Shown here: positions 1 through 6,693 of the stretch, one piece after another | Layout: each line of letters begins with the position of its first letter | Position numbering within the stretch: position 1 is the first letter of the stretch | From: an uncultured Bacteroidota bacterium | GTDB taxonomy: Bacteria > Bacteroidota > Bacteroidia > Flavobacteriales > Flavobacteriaceae | NCBI GenBank assembly: GCA_903819815.1 | Contig: CAIJFC010000187.1 | Coordinates: 1 to 9,469, forward strand | Reading direction: 5' to 3' | DNA length: 9,469 nucleotides | Position numbers and translations under genes: made by a program | Notes under the pieces: generated by a model | The model's database searches: none | Told to the model about the DNA's origin: nothing | The model's input: the letters and a program-made list of their open reading frames with translations, nothing else

Positions 1-8
1 CGTACTTA

Positions 9-24
9 GTGCGGTCTTTTTTTT
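9..24 (+). terminator. Possible tail of an upstream intrinsic terminator (cut by window edge)
   Basis: The bases GTGCGGTC are followed directly by a run of eight T (17-24). This is what the 3' arm and T-tract of an intrinsic terminator look like. The matching 5' arm (GACCGCAC) would lie before position 1, so the hairpin cannot be confirmed. If real, it separates the HD-domain gene from whatever lies upstream. Confidence 0.3.
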
Positions 25-59
25 GTTAAAATCGTAATTCATAAAAAGTGATAATTGTT

Positions 60-67
60 TATATTTG
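60..67 (+). promoter_or_regulatory. Bacteroidota-type -7 promoter element for the HD gene
   Basis: TATATTTG is an exact match to the Bacteroidota -7 consensus TAnnTTTG. It lies 21 bases before the GTG start at 89, which would give a short leader of about 15 bases. No good TTG is seen at the expected -33 position, so the upstream half is weak. Confidence 0.55.
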
Positions 68-88
68 CAGAACAAAACCCATTAAAAA

Positions 89-1324
89 GTGAATCAAATC
101 AATAAATTAAAAATATTAAACGATCCAATTTATGGATTTATTTCTATTCCAAATCCATTTATTTATGATTTAATTCAACATCCGTATTTTCAACGATTGC
201 GCAGAATATCACAAATGGGTTTGTCTTATTTGGTTTATCCTGGGGCACACCACACTCGTTTTCACCATGCTTTAGGTTGTATGCACATTATGCAAAAAGC
301 CATTGAAGTAATTCGTTTTAAAGGGGTTTCTATTTCTGAAGACGAAGAAAATGCCTTACTAGTTGCCATTTTACTTCACGATATTGGTCACGGCCCTTTT
401 TCACATGCAATGGAACACAGTATCGTTGAAAACATCAATCACGAAGCCATTTCTTTATTCTTTATGAAGAAATTGAATGAAGAATTCGGAGGTAAATTAA
501 GCTTGGCTATACAAATATTTAAAGGTGATTATCATCGAAAATTCATGCTTCAATTGATATCTAGTCAGCTAGATATGGATCGAATGGATTATTTAAAAAG
601 AGATAGTTTTTATTCAGGTGTTGCAGAAGGAAATATCAGTTCCGACCGATTAATTCAAATGATGACGGTAGTCGATGATCAATTGGTAATTGAGGAAAAA
701 GGGATTTATTCGGTTGAAAATTTTTTGATGGCAAGGCGATTAATGTACTGGCAAGTGTATTTTCATAAAACCAGTTTAGTTGCAGAACTAATTTTGACAA
801 AAATTTTAAAAAGAGCAAAAGAACTTACTCAAAAAGGAATTGTATTGAATTGTAGTGAATCGTTACTTTATTTTATGAATAATAAAATAGAGTTGGCTAC
901 ATTTGATAATGAAACACTTGAAAAATTTGCTAATCTAGATGATTTTGACATCATTAGCGCATTAAAATCATGGATTAATAATGATGATTTTATACTTAGT
1001 AATTTGAGTAAAATGATAATTAACAGGGATTTATTGAAGATAAAATTAAATAGCGAAAAATTCTCTAAAGTCGATTTGGAATCACATCAATTTACTTTTT
1101 CGAAGGAAAATCAAATTTCTATTCAAGATTCAAGTTATTTTATTTTCAAGGGAAAAATTAAAAATCAAGCCTATAGTATTCAAGCAGAGCCAATTAGGAT
1201 TCTTAAAAAAGACAATACAATTGAAGATGTCGTAGAGGTTTCTGATCAACTCAATTTAAAATCAATATCAAAAGAGGTCACAAAATACTATCTTTGTTTT
1301 CCAAAACAACTTTTAGAAAGTTAA
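89..1324 (+). CDS. HD-domain phosphohydrolase (dNTPase/SAMHD1-like superfamily)
   Basis: A 411-residue cytoplasmic protein of the HD metal-dependent phosphohydrolase superfamily, related to the family that contains dGTPases and SAMHD1. The N-terminus has the family opening NDPIYGFI (11-18) and QRLRRISQMG (35-44). The metal-binding signature is visible: H60 in RFHHALG, H97-D98 in LLHDIGHGPFSH, and D162 in QLDMDRMDYL. The C-terminal third (about 250-411) is poorly conserved and AT-rich in codon use. The start is GTG at 89: it lies just before the conserved N-terminal motif, fits the promoter at 60-67, and the next in-frame Met (residue 43) would remove that motif. No signal peptide or membrane segment is seen. 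The true substrate is unknown; nucleotide hydrolysis is inferred from the superfamily. It sits 122 bases before lpxD on the same strand, an association I recall from other Flavobacteriaceae, but nothing here ties it functionally to lipid A. Confidence 0.88.
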   Translation: MNQINKLKILNDPIYGFISIPNPFIYDLIQHPYFQRLRRISQMGLSYLVYPGAHHTRFHHALGCMHIMQKAIEVIRFKGVSISEDEENALLVAILLHDIGHGPFSHAMEHSIVENINHEAISLFFMKKLNEEFGGKLSLAIQIFKGDYHRKFMLQLISSQLDMDRMDYLKRDSFYSGVAEGNISSDRLIQMMTVVDDQLVIEEKGIYSVENFLMARRLMYWQVYFHKTSLVAELILTKILKRAKELTQKGIVLNCSESLLYFMNNKIELATFDNETLEKFANLDDFDIISALKSWINNDDFILSNLSKMIINRDLLKIKLNSEKFSKVDLESHQFTFSKENQISIQDSSYFIFKGKIKNQAYSIQAEPIRILKKDNTIEDVVEVSDQLNLKSISKEVTKYYLCFPKQLLES

Positions 1325-1345
1325 ATAATAATTGCTATTTTTTTA

Positions 1346-1353
1346 TATTTTTG
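1346..1353 (+). promoter_or_regulatory. Candidate -7 promoter element for the lpx cluster
   Basis: TATTTTTG matches TAnnTTTG exactly and lies in the 122-base gap between the HD gene and lpxD. A TTG at 1332-1334 is too close (11 bases) to be a standard -33 element, so the match is partial. It would give a 5' leader of roughly 85-90 bases before the lpxD start at 1447. That leader is very AT-rich, with no hairpin I consider convincing. Confidence 0.4.
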
Positions 1354-1446
1354 TAAAGTTTAAATAAGCCAATAAATATCAAATGATTAAATCAGCTACA
1401 AGCATTCTATTTTATATAAAACTAATTAATAATTAAATCGAATAGG

Positions 1447-2466
1447 ATGAAATTCACAGCAGAACAAATAGCGGGGATTTTAGACGGAGAAGTAGTTGGA
1501 AATCCAAACGCTGAAGTAAGTAATTTATCCAAAATAGAAGATGGAGTTGAAGGATCATTGACTTTTTTATCCAATAAGAAATATAACAACTACATTTATA
1601 CCACCAAAGCCACAATTACTATTGTAAACAAAACCTTTATTCCTGAAGGAAAAATTACTACAACCCTAATTAAAGTTGATGATGCCTATCTGTCTTTTTC
1701 AAAATTATTAGAATTTTACCACCAATCCAAATCAAATAAAGTGGGTATCGAACAACCTTCTGTACTATCTGAAAATGTAAAATATGGTGATAATTTTTAT
1801 TTAGGTAGTTTTGCCTACATTGGAACGAACGTAAAAATAGGACATAATGTAAAAATTCACCCAAATTGTTTTATTGGTGATAATGTTGAGATTGGTAATA
1901 ATGTTACTATTTTTGCTGGCGCAAAAGTTTTTTCAGAAACTGAAATTGGAAATAATGTTTCTGTTCATTCTAATGCCGTTTTAGGAGGTGATGGTTTTGG
2001 TTTTGCACCCAATCCAGATGGTGCTTATAGTAAAATACCTCAAATTGGCAATCTGATAATTGAAGACAATGTAAATATTGGAGCTGGAACTACTATAGAT
2101 AGAGCGACAATGGGATCGACAATTATTAGAAAAGGAGTGAAGCTGGACAATCAAATTCAAGTGGGTCACAATGTTGAAATTGGAGAAAATACCGTAATTG
2201 CTGCTCAAACAGGAATCGCAGGTTCTACTAAAATCGGAAAGAATTGCATGATTGGTGGGCAAGTTGGATTTGCGGGACATATAACGGTTGGTGATAATGT
2301 TCACATTCAAGGAAAAACTGGAGTTACTAAAAGTGTTAAAGACGGGGAAATTCTTCAAGGAAATCCTGCAATGTCTTATAAAGAATTTTATAAATCATAT
2401 GTTCATTTTAAAAATTTACCTACAATTGTAGAGGATTTAGAAAAATTAAAATTAAACAGTAAATAA
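1447..2466 (+). CDS. lpxD: UDP-3-O-(3-hydroxyacyl)glucosamine N-acyltransferase LpxD
   Basis: LpxD catalyses the third step of lipid A synthesis: it moves a 3-hydroxyacyl chain from acyl carrier protein to the 2-amino group of UDP-3-O-acylglucosamine, in the cytoplasm. At 339 residues it is close to the E. coli enzyme (341). Residues 1-100 form the uridine-binding N-terminal domain (GSLTFLSNKKY at 36-46). Residues about 105-300 are a left-handed beta-helix of hexapeptide repeats (IGDNVEIGNNVTI and similar). Family landmarks are GGDGFGFAP (180-188), KIPQIG (196-201), TTIDRATMGSTII (215-227) and NQIQVGHNVEIG (235-246). H241 matches the catalytic His of E. coli LpxD (H239) and H278 in FAGHITVG matches the second active-site His (H276). 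The C-terminal 30 or so residues are charged and probably helical. The gene ends eight bases before lpxC, so the two are almost certainly co-transcribed. Compared with the paralogue at 5375, this copy keeps every expected landmark and is the best candidate for the housekeeping enzyme. Confidence 0.96.
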   Translation: MKFTAEQIAGILDGEVVGNPNAEVSNLSKIEDGVEGSLTFLSNKKYNNYIYTTKATITIVNKTFIPEGKITTTLIKVDDAYLSFSKLLEFYHQSKSNKVGIEQPSVLSENVKYGDNFYLGSFAYIGTNVKIGHNVKIHPNCFIGDNVEIGNNVTIFAGAKVFSETEIGNNVSVHSNAVLGGDGFGFAPNPDGAYSKIPQIGNLIIEDNVNIGAGTTIDRATMGSTIIRKGVKLDNQIQVGHNVEIGENTVIAAQTGIAGSTKIGKNCMIGGQVGFAGHITVGDNVHIQGKTGVTKSVKDGEILQGNPAMSYKEFYKSYVHFKNLPTIVEDLEKLKLNSK

Positions 2467-2474
2467 GTTACAAA

Positions 2475-3866
2475 ATGACGGTCAAACAAAATACAATTAG
2501 CAAAGAAATTTCTCTAAGTGGGGTAGGATTGCATACTGGAAAAGAGGTAAAAATGACTTTCAAACCAGCGCCAATTAATAGTGGTTTTTCTTTTGTTAGA
2601 ATTGATTTGGAAGGTTCTCCAGTTATTGAAGCAGATGCTAATTATGTGGTAAACACACAACGTGGAACTAATTTAGAGAAATTGGGAGTTAAAATTCAAA
2701 CACCCGAACATGTGTTAGCCGCTTTAATAGGTTGCGATTTAGATAATGTAACAATTGAATTAGACTCATCTGAACTACCAATTATGGATGGTTCTTCAAA
2801 ATATTTTGTTGAAGCTCTTGAAAAAGCTGGAATTGTTGAACAAGATGCCTATAGAAATTATTATACTGTAAAAGAAATCATTTCATTTACAGATGAAACT
2901 ACTGGAAGTGAAATTATTGTAATGCCGAGCGATGAGTACCAAATTACCACAATGGTTGATTTTGGAACTAAGGTTTTAGGCACTCAAAATGCAACATTGA
3001 AAAGTATTTCCGATTTCAAAAAGGAAATTTCAGAATCTCGAACTTTCAGTTTTCTTCATGAATTAGAATCATTATTGGATAATGGATTGATTAAAGGAGG
3101 TGATTTAAATAATGCTATTGTATATGTGGATAAAGAGATTTCTGAAACCACTATGGAGAATTTAAAGAAGGCATTTGGTAAAGATAAAATTACGGTTAAG
3201 CCAAATGGTATTTTAGATAATTTGACTTTGCATTATCCGAATGAAGCTGCTAGACATAAGTTATTAGATGTAATTGGAGATTTAGCATTAATTGGCACAA
3301 GAATTAAAGGTAAAGTTATTGCTAATAAACCTGGGCATTTTGTCAATACTCAATTTGCTAAAAAAATGGCAAAATTGATTAAGATTGAACAACGCAATCA
3401 TGTTCCAACATATGATTTAAATTTAGAGCCTTTAATGGATATTCATAAAATTATGAATATTTTACCTCATCGACCTCCGTTTTTATTTCTAGACAGAATC
3501 ATAGAAATGTCAGAAAATCATATCGTTGGTATGAAAAATGTGACCATGAATGAAAGCTTTTTCGTTGGACATTTTCCCGGAGCTCCTGTAATGCCAGGGG
3601 TTATTATTGTAGAGGCGATGGCGCAAACGGGAGGAATTTTAGTATTAAGTACTGTGCCGGATCCTGAAAATTATTTGACCTATTTTATGAAAATTGATAA
3701 TGTAAAATTTAAACATAAAGTTTTACCAGGCGATACTATACTATTTAAATGTGAATTAATTACTCCTATTAGAAGAGGAATTTGTCATATGCAAGCCAAT
3801 GCTTATGCTAATGGAAAATTAGTTGCAGAGGCAGAATTAATGGCACAAATTGCAAAAAAACAATAA
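2475..3866 (+). CDS. lpxC-fabZ: Bifunctional UDP-3-O-acyl-GlcNAc deacetylase / 3-hydroxyacyl-ACP dehydratase (LpxC-FabZ fusion)
   Basis: A 463-residue fusion of two cytoplasmic enzymes. Residues 1 to about 305 are LpxC, the zinc deacetylase that makes the committed step of lipid A synthesis. It shows the opening SGVGLHTG (15-22), TPEHVLAAL (76-84) with E78 (general base) and zinc ligand H79, RHKLLDVIGDLAL (260-272) with zinc ligands H261 and D265, and H288 in KPGHFVNT. Residues about 318-463 are FabZ, the hot-dog-fold dehydratase that converts 3-hydroxyacyl-ACP to trans-2-enoyl-ACP: LPHRPPFLFLDR (330-341), VGHFPGAPVMPGV (364-376) with catalytic H366, and VEAMAQ (379-384) with catalytic E380. 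The reading frame runs unbroken through both. This fusion is known in Bacteroidota and some other phyla, so it is a lineage marker rather than a novelty. Because both halves depend on 3-hydroxyacyl-ACP, directly (FabZ) or through LpxA, the fusion makes equal amounts of the two enzymes that balance phospholipid against lipid A. Confidence 0.97.
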   Translation: MTVKQNTISKEISLSGVGLHTGKEVKMTFKPAPINSGFSFVRIDLEGSPVIEADANYVVNTQRGTNLEKLGVKIQTPEHVLAALIGCDLDNVTIELDSSELPIMDGSSKYFVEALEKAGIVEQDAYRNYYTVKEIISFTDETTGSEIIVMPSDEYQITTMVDFGTKVLGTQNATLKSISDFKKEISESRTFSFLHELESLLDNGLIKGGDLNNAIVYVDKEISETTMENLKKAFGKDKITVKPNGILDNLTLHYPNEAARHKLLDVIGDLALIGTRIKGKVIANKPGHFVNTQFAKKMAKLIKIEQRNHVPTYDLNLEPLMDIHKIMNILPHRPPFLFLDRIIEMSENHIVGMKNVTMNESFFVGHFPGAPVMPGVIIVEAMAQTGGILVLSTVPDPENYLTYFMKIDNVKFKHKVLPGDTILFKCELITPIRRGICHMQANAYANGKLVAEAELMAQIAKKQ

Positions 3867-3874
3867 TATTTTTT

Positions 3875-3893
3875 ATTAGAATAGAATTCTAAT
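3875..3893 (+). other. Perfect AT-rich inverted repeat between lpxC-fabZ and lpxA
   Basis: ATTAGAAT and ATTCTAAT form an 8-bp perfect stem around a three-base loop (AGA), beginning eight bases after the fabZ stop and ending 23 bases before the lpxA start. Each arm has one G-C pair and only three T follow the stem, so it is too weak for a normal intrinsic terminator. It could be an mRNA processing or stability element, or chance in AT-rich DNA. Confidence 0.4.
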
Positions 3894-3916
3894 TTAATAG
3901 ATAAAATAATAAAAAC

Positions 3917-4702
3917 ATGAATCAACCATTAGCCTACGTTCATCCGGGTGCCAAAATAGCAAAAAATGTAGTTATAGAACCATTTACAACCATTCATAAT
4001 AATGTAATTATTGGCGATGGAACTTGGATTGGATCCAATGTAACTATTATGGAAGGTGCTAGAATTGGTAAAAATTGTAATATTTTCCCTGGAGCAGTTA
4101 TTTCAGCTGTACCTCAAGATTTAAAATTTGGTGGTGAAGATTCTTTAGCAATAATAGGGGACAATTGCACTATTCGTGAATGTGTTACTATTAATAGAGG
4201 CACAATTGCATCTGGTCAAACTACACTTGGAAACAATTGTTTGGTAATGGCAACTGCTCACATTGCTCACGATTGTCATATTGGTGATAATGCCATAATT
4301 GTAAATGGTGTTGCACTTGCGGGACACGTTACCGTTGGTAATTACGCTATTGTTGGAGGTCTAGCTGCAATTCATCAGTTTATTAATATTGGAGATCACG
4401 CAATGATTTCAGGGGGTTCATTAGTAAGAAAAGATGTTCCTCCTTATACTAAAGCTGCAAAAGAACCGCTTTCTTATGTTGGAATTAATTCTGTAGGATT
4501 AAGAAGAAGAGGATTTACAACTGAAAAAATTAGAGAGATTCAAGAAATTTACAGAATATTATATCAAAAAAATTACAATACTACTCAGGCTGTTGGGATA
4601 ATTGAAGCGGAAATGGAAGCTACCCCAGAAAGAGATGAAATTATCGATTTTATCAGAAATTCGTCAAGAGGAATTATGAAAGGATATTCGGGAAATTTTT
4701 AA
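3917..4702 (+). CDS. lpxA: UDP-N-acetylglucosamine acyltransferase LpxA
   Basis: LpxA catalyses the first, reversible step of lipid A synthesis: transfer of a 3-hydroxyacyl chain from ACP to the 3-OH of UDP-GlcNAc, as a cytoplasmic homotrimer. The 261-residue length is normal (E. coli 262). Residues 5 to about 185 are hexapeptide repeats of a left-handed beta-helix. Landmarks are VPQDLKF (65-71), TIRECVTINRGT (85-96), ATAHIAHDCHIG (112-123) with catalytic H118 (E. coli H125), AGHVTVGNYAIVGG (135-148) and AIHQF (151-155). The C-terminal domain opens with DVPPY (173-177) and contains GLRRRGF (194-200). At the hydrocarbon-ruler position (E. coli G173) this protein has G166, by counting from the HQF motif. 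A Gly there is known to permit long acyl chains, in keeping with the C15-C17 hydroxy acids typical of Bacteroidota lipid A; the chain length is inference. It follows lpxC-fabZ by 50 bases on the same strand. Confidence 0.96.
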   Translation: MNQPLAYVHPGAKIAKNVVIEPFTTIHNNVIIGDGTWIGSNVTIMEGARIGKNCNIFPGAVISAVPQDLKFGGEDSLAIIGDNCTIRECVTINRGTIASGQTTLGNNCLVMATAHIAHDCHIGDNAIIVNGVALAGHVTVGNYAIVGGLAAIHQFINIGDHAMISGGSLVRKDVPPYTKAAKEPLSYVGINSVGLRRRGFTTEKIREIQEIYRILYQKNYNTTQAVGIIEAEMEATPERDEIIDFIRNSSRGIMKGYSGNF

Positions 4703-4714
4703 ATAATAGAAGTT

Positions 4715-4724
4715 TAACCGGTTA
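4715..4724 (+). promoter_or_regulatory. Palindrome in the efp leader, next to a weak promoter-like element
   Basis: TAACCGGTTA is a perfect 10-bp palindrome with a GC core in otherwise AT-rich DNA, 12 bases after the lpxA stop and 58 bases before the efp start. It overlaps GTTATTTG (4721-4728), a partial match to TAnnTTTG that could drive efp on its own. A direct repeat, TTAATCG at 4730-4736 and 4738-4744, follows. Operator function is a guess; a palindrome this short can arise by chance. Confidence 0.25.
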
Positions 4725-4782
4725 TTTGTTTAATCGCTTAATCGAATCAACAAAAAAATCAAATCAACAAATAAACACAGAA

Positions 4783-5349
4783 ATGGCATCTACATCAGAT
4801 ATTAAAAACGGATTATGCATAAAATACAATAATGATATTTATAAAATCATTGAATTCTTACATGTAAAACCAGGTAAAGGTCCAGCATTTGTTAGAACAA
4901 AATTAAGAAGCTTATCCAATGGAAAAGTATTAGATAATACTTTCTCTGCCGGTCATAAAATTGAAGAAGTTCGTGTTGAGACCCATTCTTTTCAATATTT
5001 ATATGCTGAAGGAGATCTGTTTCATTTTATGAATGTTGAGTCTTATGAACAAATTACGTTAGATAAAAAAACGCTTGACGCTCCAGATTTATTAAAAGAA
5101 GGAACAGTAGTAATGGTTCAAATTAATACAGAAACAGATTTGCCATTATCTGTTGATATGCCATCTTCAATTGTACTTGAAGTAACTTATGCAGAGCCAG
5201 GGGTTAAAGGAAATACCGCTACTAATGCAACTAAGCCAGCGAAAGTGGAAACGGGCGCTTCTGTTAATGTCCCATTATTTATTAATGAAGGGGATAAAAT
5301 TAAAATTGATACGGCTACTGGTTCTTACATGGAACGTGTAAAAGAATAA
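4783..5349 (+). CDS. efp: Elongation factor P
   Basis: EF-P binds ribosomes stalled on consecutive prolines, between the P and E sites, and promotes peptide bond formation. From ATG 4783 the product has 188 residues, the same as E. coli EF-P. The N-terminal KOW-like domain has ASTSDIKNGLCIKYNNDIYKI and the tip loop PGKGPAF (30-36), with K32 at the position that is lysylated in E. coli (K34). Two OB-fold domains follow, about 65-127 and 129-188, with VESYEQITL and the C-terminal signature around GASVNVPLFINEGDKIKIDTATGSY. An in-frame TTG at 4726 would add 19 residues unlike any EF-P and is rejected. No SD-like sequence precedes the ATG; the leader is A-rich, as is usual in this phylum. The modification enzyme is not in the window, so whether K32 is modified cannot be told. 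Efp sits between lpxA and the second lpxD-like gene, 25 bases before the latter, and is probably co-transcribed with it. Confidence 0.96.
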   Translation: MASTSDIKNGLCIKYNNDIYKIIEFLHVKPGKGPAFVRTKLRSLSNGKVLDNTFSAGHKIEEVRVETHSFQYLYAEGDLFHFMNVESYEQITLDKKTLDAPDLLKEGTVVMVQINTETDLPLSVDMPSSIVLEVTYAEPGVKGNTATNATKPAKVETGASVNVPLFINEGDKIKIDTATGSYMERVKE

Positions 5350-5374
5350 ATAATCAATTTTTGAATAAAATTAA

Positions 5375-6304
5375 ATGAAATTCCCAAAAACATACCCACT
5401 TCATGAAATTGCATCTATAATTGGTTGTGAATATGTTGGTGAATCTAACTTTCCTGTTCAGGGAATGAATGAAATTCATGTGGTTGAAATTGGAGATATT
5501 GTTTTTGTAGATCATCCTAAATATTACGACAAGGCTTTGCAATCTGCTGCAACGATTGTTTTAATTAACAAAAATGTAGATTGTCCAATTGGAAAAGCGT
5601 TGTTAATTTCTGATGATCCATTTAGAGATTTTAATAAACTAACCAATTATTTTAAGCCTTTTCAATCTTCAAATAACTCAATTTCTACTTCAGCTAAAAT
5701 AGGTGAAGGCACTGTAATTCAGCCAAATACTTTTGTTGGAAATAATGTTGTGATTGGAAAAAATTGTTTAATTCATTCTAATGTTTCTATCTACGATTAC
5801 ACAGTTATTGGAGATAATGTTATTATTCATGCCGGAACAATATTAGGAGCAGATGCTTTTTATTATAAAAAACGTGAATCAGGTTTCGATCAGTTGATTT
5901 CTGGTGGTAGAGTAGTCATAGAAAATAATGTTGGTATTGGAGCCTTATGCACTATTGATAAAGGAGTTACGGGCGACACCACAATTGGAGAAGGCACAAA
6001 AATAGACAACCAAGTACATGTAGGCCATGATACTGTTATCGGTAAAAAATGTTTGATTGCTTCACAAACAGGTATTGCAGGTTGTGTAATTATTGAAGAT
6101 GAAGTTACCCTTTGGGGACAAGTTGGAACCACTAGCGGAATCACTATAGGAACTAAAGCGGTTGTTTTAGGGCAAACCGGAGTTACAAAATCAATTGAAG
6201 GAGGAAAAAGTTATTTTGGAACCCCTGTTGAAGAATCCCGCGAAAAATTAAAGCAATTAGCAAATATTAAAAAAATACCGGATTTAATTCAAAAATTAAA
6301 ATAG
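5375..6304 (+). CDS. Divergent LpxD paralogue (LpxD-like hexapeptide acyltransferase)
   Basis: A 309-residue protein with the LpxD domain plan: an N-terminal uridine-binding-like domain (1 to about 100, with GDIVFVDHPKYYDKAL at 40-55), then left-handed beta-helix repeats (about 105-275) and a short charged C-terminal helix. It resembles the lpxD product at 1447 along its length, for example NQVHVGHDTVIG (212-223), IASQTGIAG (228-236) and GQTGVTKS (266-273). The His equivalent to E. coli H239 is kept (H218). Key differences: GGDGFGFAP becomes GADAFYYKK (158-166), the KIPQIG motif is replaced by LISGGR, and the second active-site His (H278 in the other copy) is replaced by G255 in TTSGITIG. It may be an acyltransferase with a different sugar or acyl substrate, or one with reduced activity. 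I recall similar second copies beside efp in other Flavobacteriaceae, usually annotated simply as LpxD. It ends two bases before the NTF2-like gene, which suggests translational coupling. Confidence 0.85.
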   Translation: MKFPKTYPLHEIASIIGCEYVGESNFPVQGMNEIHVVEIGDIVFVDHPKYYDKALQSAATIVLINKNVDCPIGKALLISDDPFRDFNKLTNYFKPFQSSNNSISTSAKIGEGTVIQPNTFVGNNVVIGKNCLIHSNVSIYDYTVIGDNVIIHAGTILGADAFYYKKRESGFDQLISGGRVVIENNVGIGALCTIDKGVTGDTTIGEGTKIDNQVHVGHDTVIGKKCLIASQTGIAGCVIIEDEVTLWGQVGTTSGITIGTKAVVLGQTGVTKSIEGGKSYFGTPVEESREKLKQLANIKKIPDLIQKLK

Positions 6305-6306
6305 TT

Positions 6307-6669
6307 ATGAATTTAAAAAAGATAATTCTAGATTTCTATAAATCAGAAGCGTTGATAAATCCAACTATTTTAGCTAGCTATTTACATGATGATATTGTTT
6401 TTGAATGGAACAGCAGTACCGGGTTTATCCAAATGAATCGTGAGGACTTACTATCATTAGCGTCCGAATTAAGCAGATCGTATATTCGATCAAAAGTAAA
6501 AATTTCTCACTTAGTAAAAGAAGGCGATTTAGTATCGGTAAGATATGTTCATTTTGTAAAGACTATAGAAAACCCTAGGGAATACATTTTGTTGGCTAAT
6601 TTCATGGTAATTTGGGAGATAAAAGATGAAAAATTATATCGTGGTTATCAAATTAGTCAAGTCGTTTAA
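6307..6669 (+). CDS. Small NTF2/SnoaL-like protein of unknown function
   Basis: A 120-residue soluble protein with the pattern of the NTF2/SnoaL cone-shaped fold: an N-terminal helix (KKIILDFYKSEALINPTILA, 4-23), YLHDDIVFEWN (25-35), a helix near NREDLLSLASELSRSY, then beta strands rich in hydrophobic residues (KVKISHLVKEGDLVSVRYVHF; EYILLANFMVIWEIKDEKLYRGYQISQ). The order helix, 'L.dDi.f.wn', helix and strand-rich tail is typical of ketosteroid-isomerase-like pockets, but the superfamily covers both enzymes and pure binding proteins and no catalytic residues can be assigned. It begins two bases after the LpxD paralogue stop, so the pair is probably co-translated, and a shared job is possible. 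No signal peptide. No terminator hairpin follows it, so transcription may run on into sucD. Confidence 0.75.
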   Translation: MNLKKIILDFYKSEALINPTILASYLHDDIVFEWNSSTGFIQMNREDLLSLASELSRSYIRSKVKISHLVKEGDLVSVRYVHFVKTIENPREYILLANFMVIWEIKDEKLYRGYQISQVV

Positions 6670-6693
6670 AAATATTAAAAAATTAGTTATAAA

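Noticed and set aside
37..47. ATTCATAAAAA present near both ends of the window (37-47 and 9436-9446)
   Set aside because: An 11-base AT-rich match in AT-rich DNA on the same strand, facing different gene directions; chance is the simplest explanation.
1861..1970. Short DNA repeats such as GGTAATAATGTT within lpxD and similar ones in lpxA and the paralogue
   Set aside because: They come from the hexapeptide protein repeats (IGNNVxI) of the beta-helix, not from independent DNA repeats or a CRISPR array.
1981..2358. Long minus-strand open frame (125 codons) inside lpxD
   Set aside because: It is the antisense of the hexapeptide-repeat coding region, rich in Asn and Ser from the AT-rich complement, with no recognisable domain. 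Similar antisense frames inside the HD gene, lpxA, the LpxD paralogue and sucD were rejected for the same reason.
2475..3866. LpxC-FabZ fusion as a possible new architecture
   Set aside because: This fusion is already well known in Bacteroidota; it is useful as a lineage marker only.
4726..4782. TTG-initiated 19-residue N-terminal extension of EF-P
   Set aside because: EF-P proteins start at MAxTxDI; from ATG 4783 the length is the standard 188 residues and the extension overlaps the leader with its palindrome and repeats.
5350..5374. AATTTTTG just before the LpxD paralogue as a promoter
   Set aside because: It misses the first T of TAnnTTTG and would start transcription about five bases from the ATG, so co-transcription with efp is more likely.
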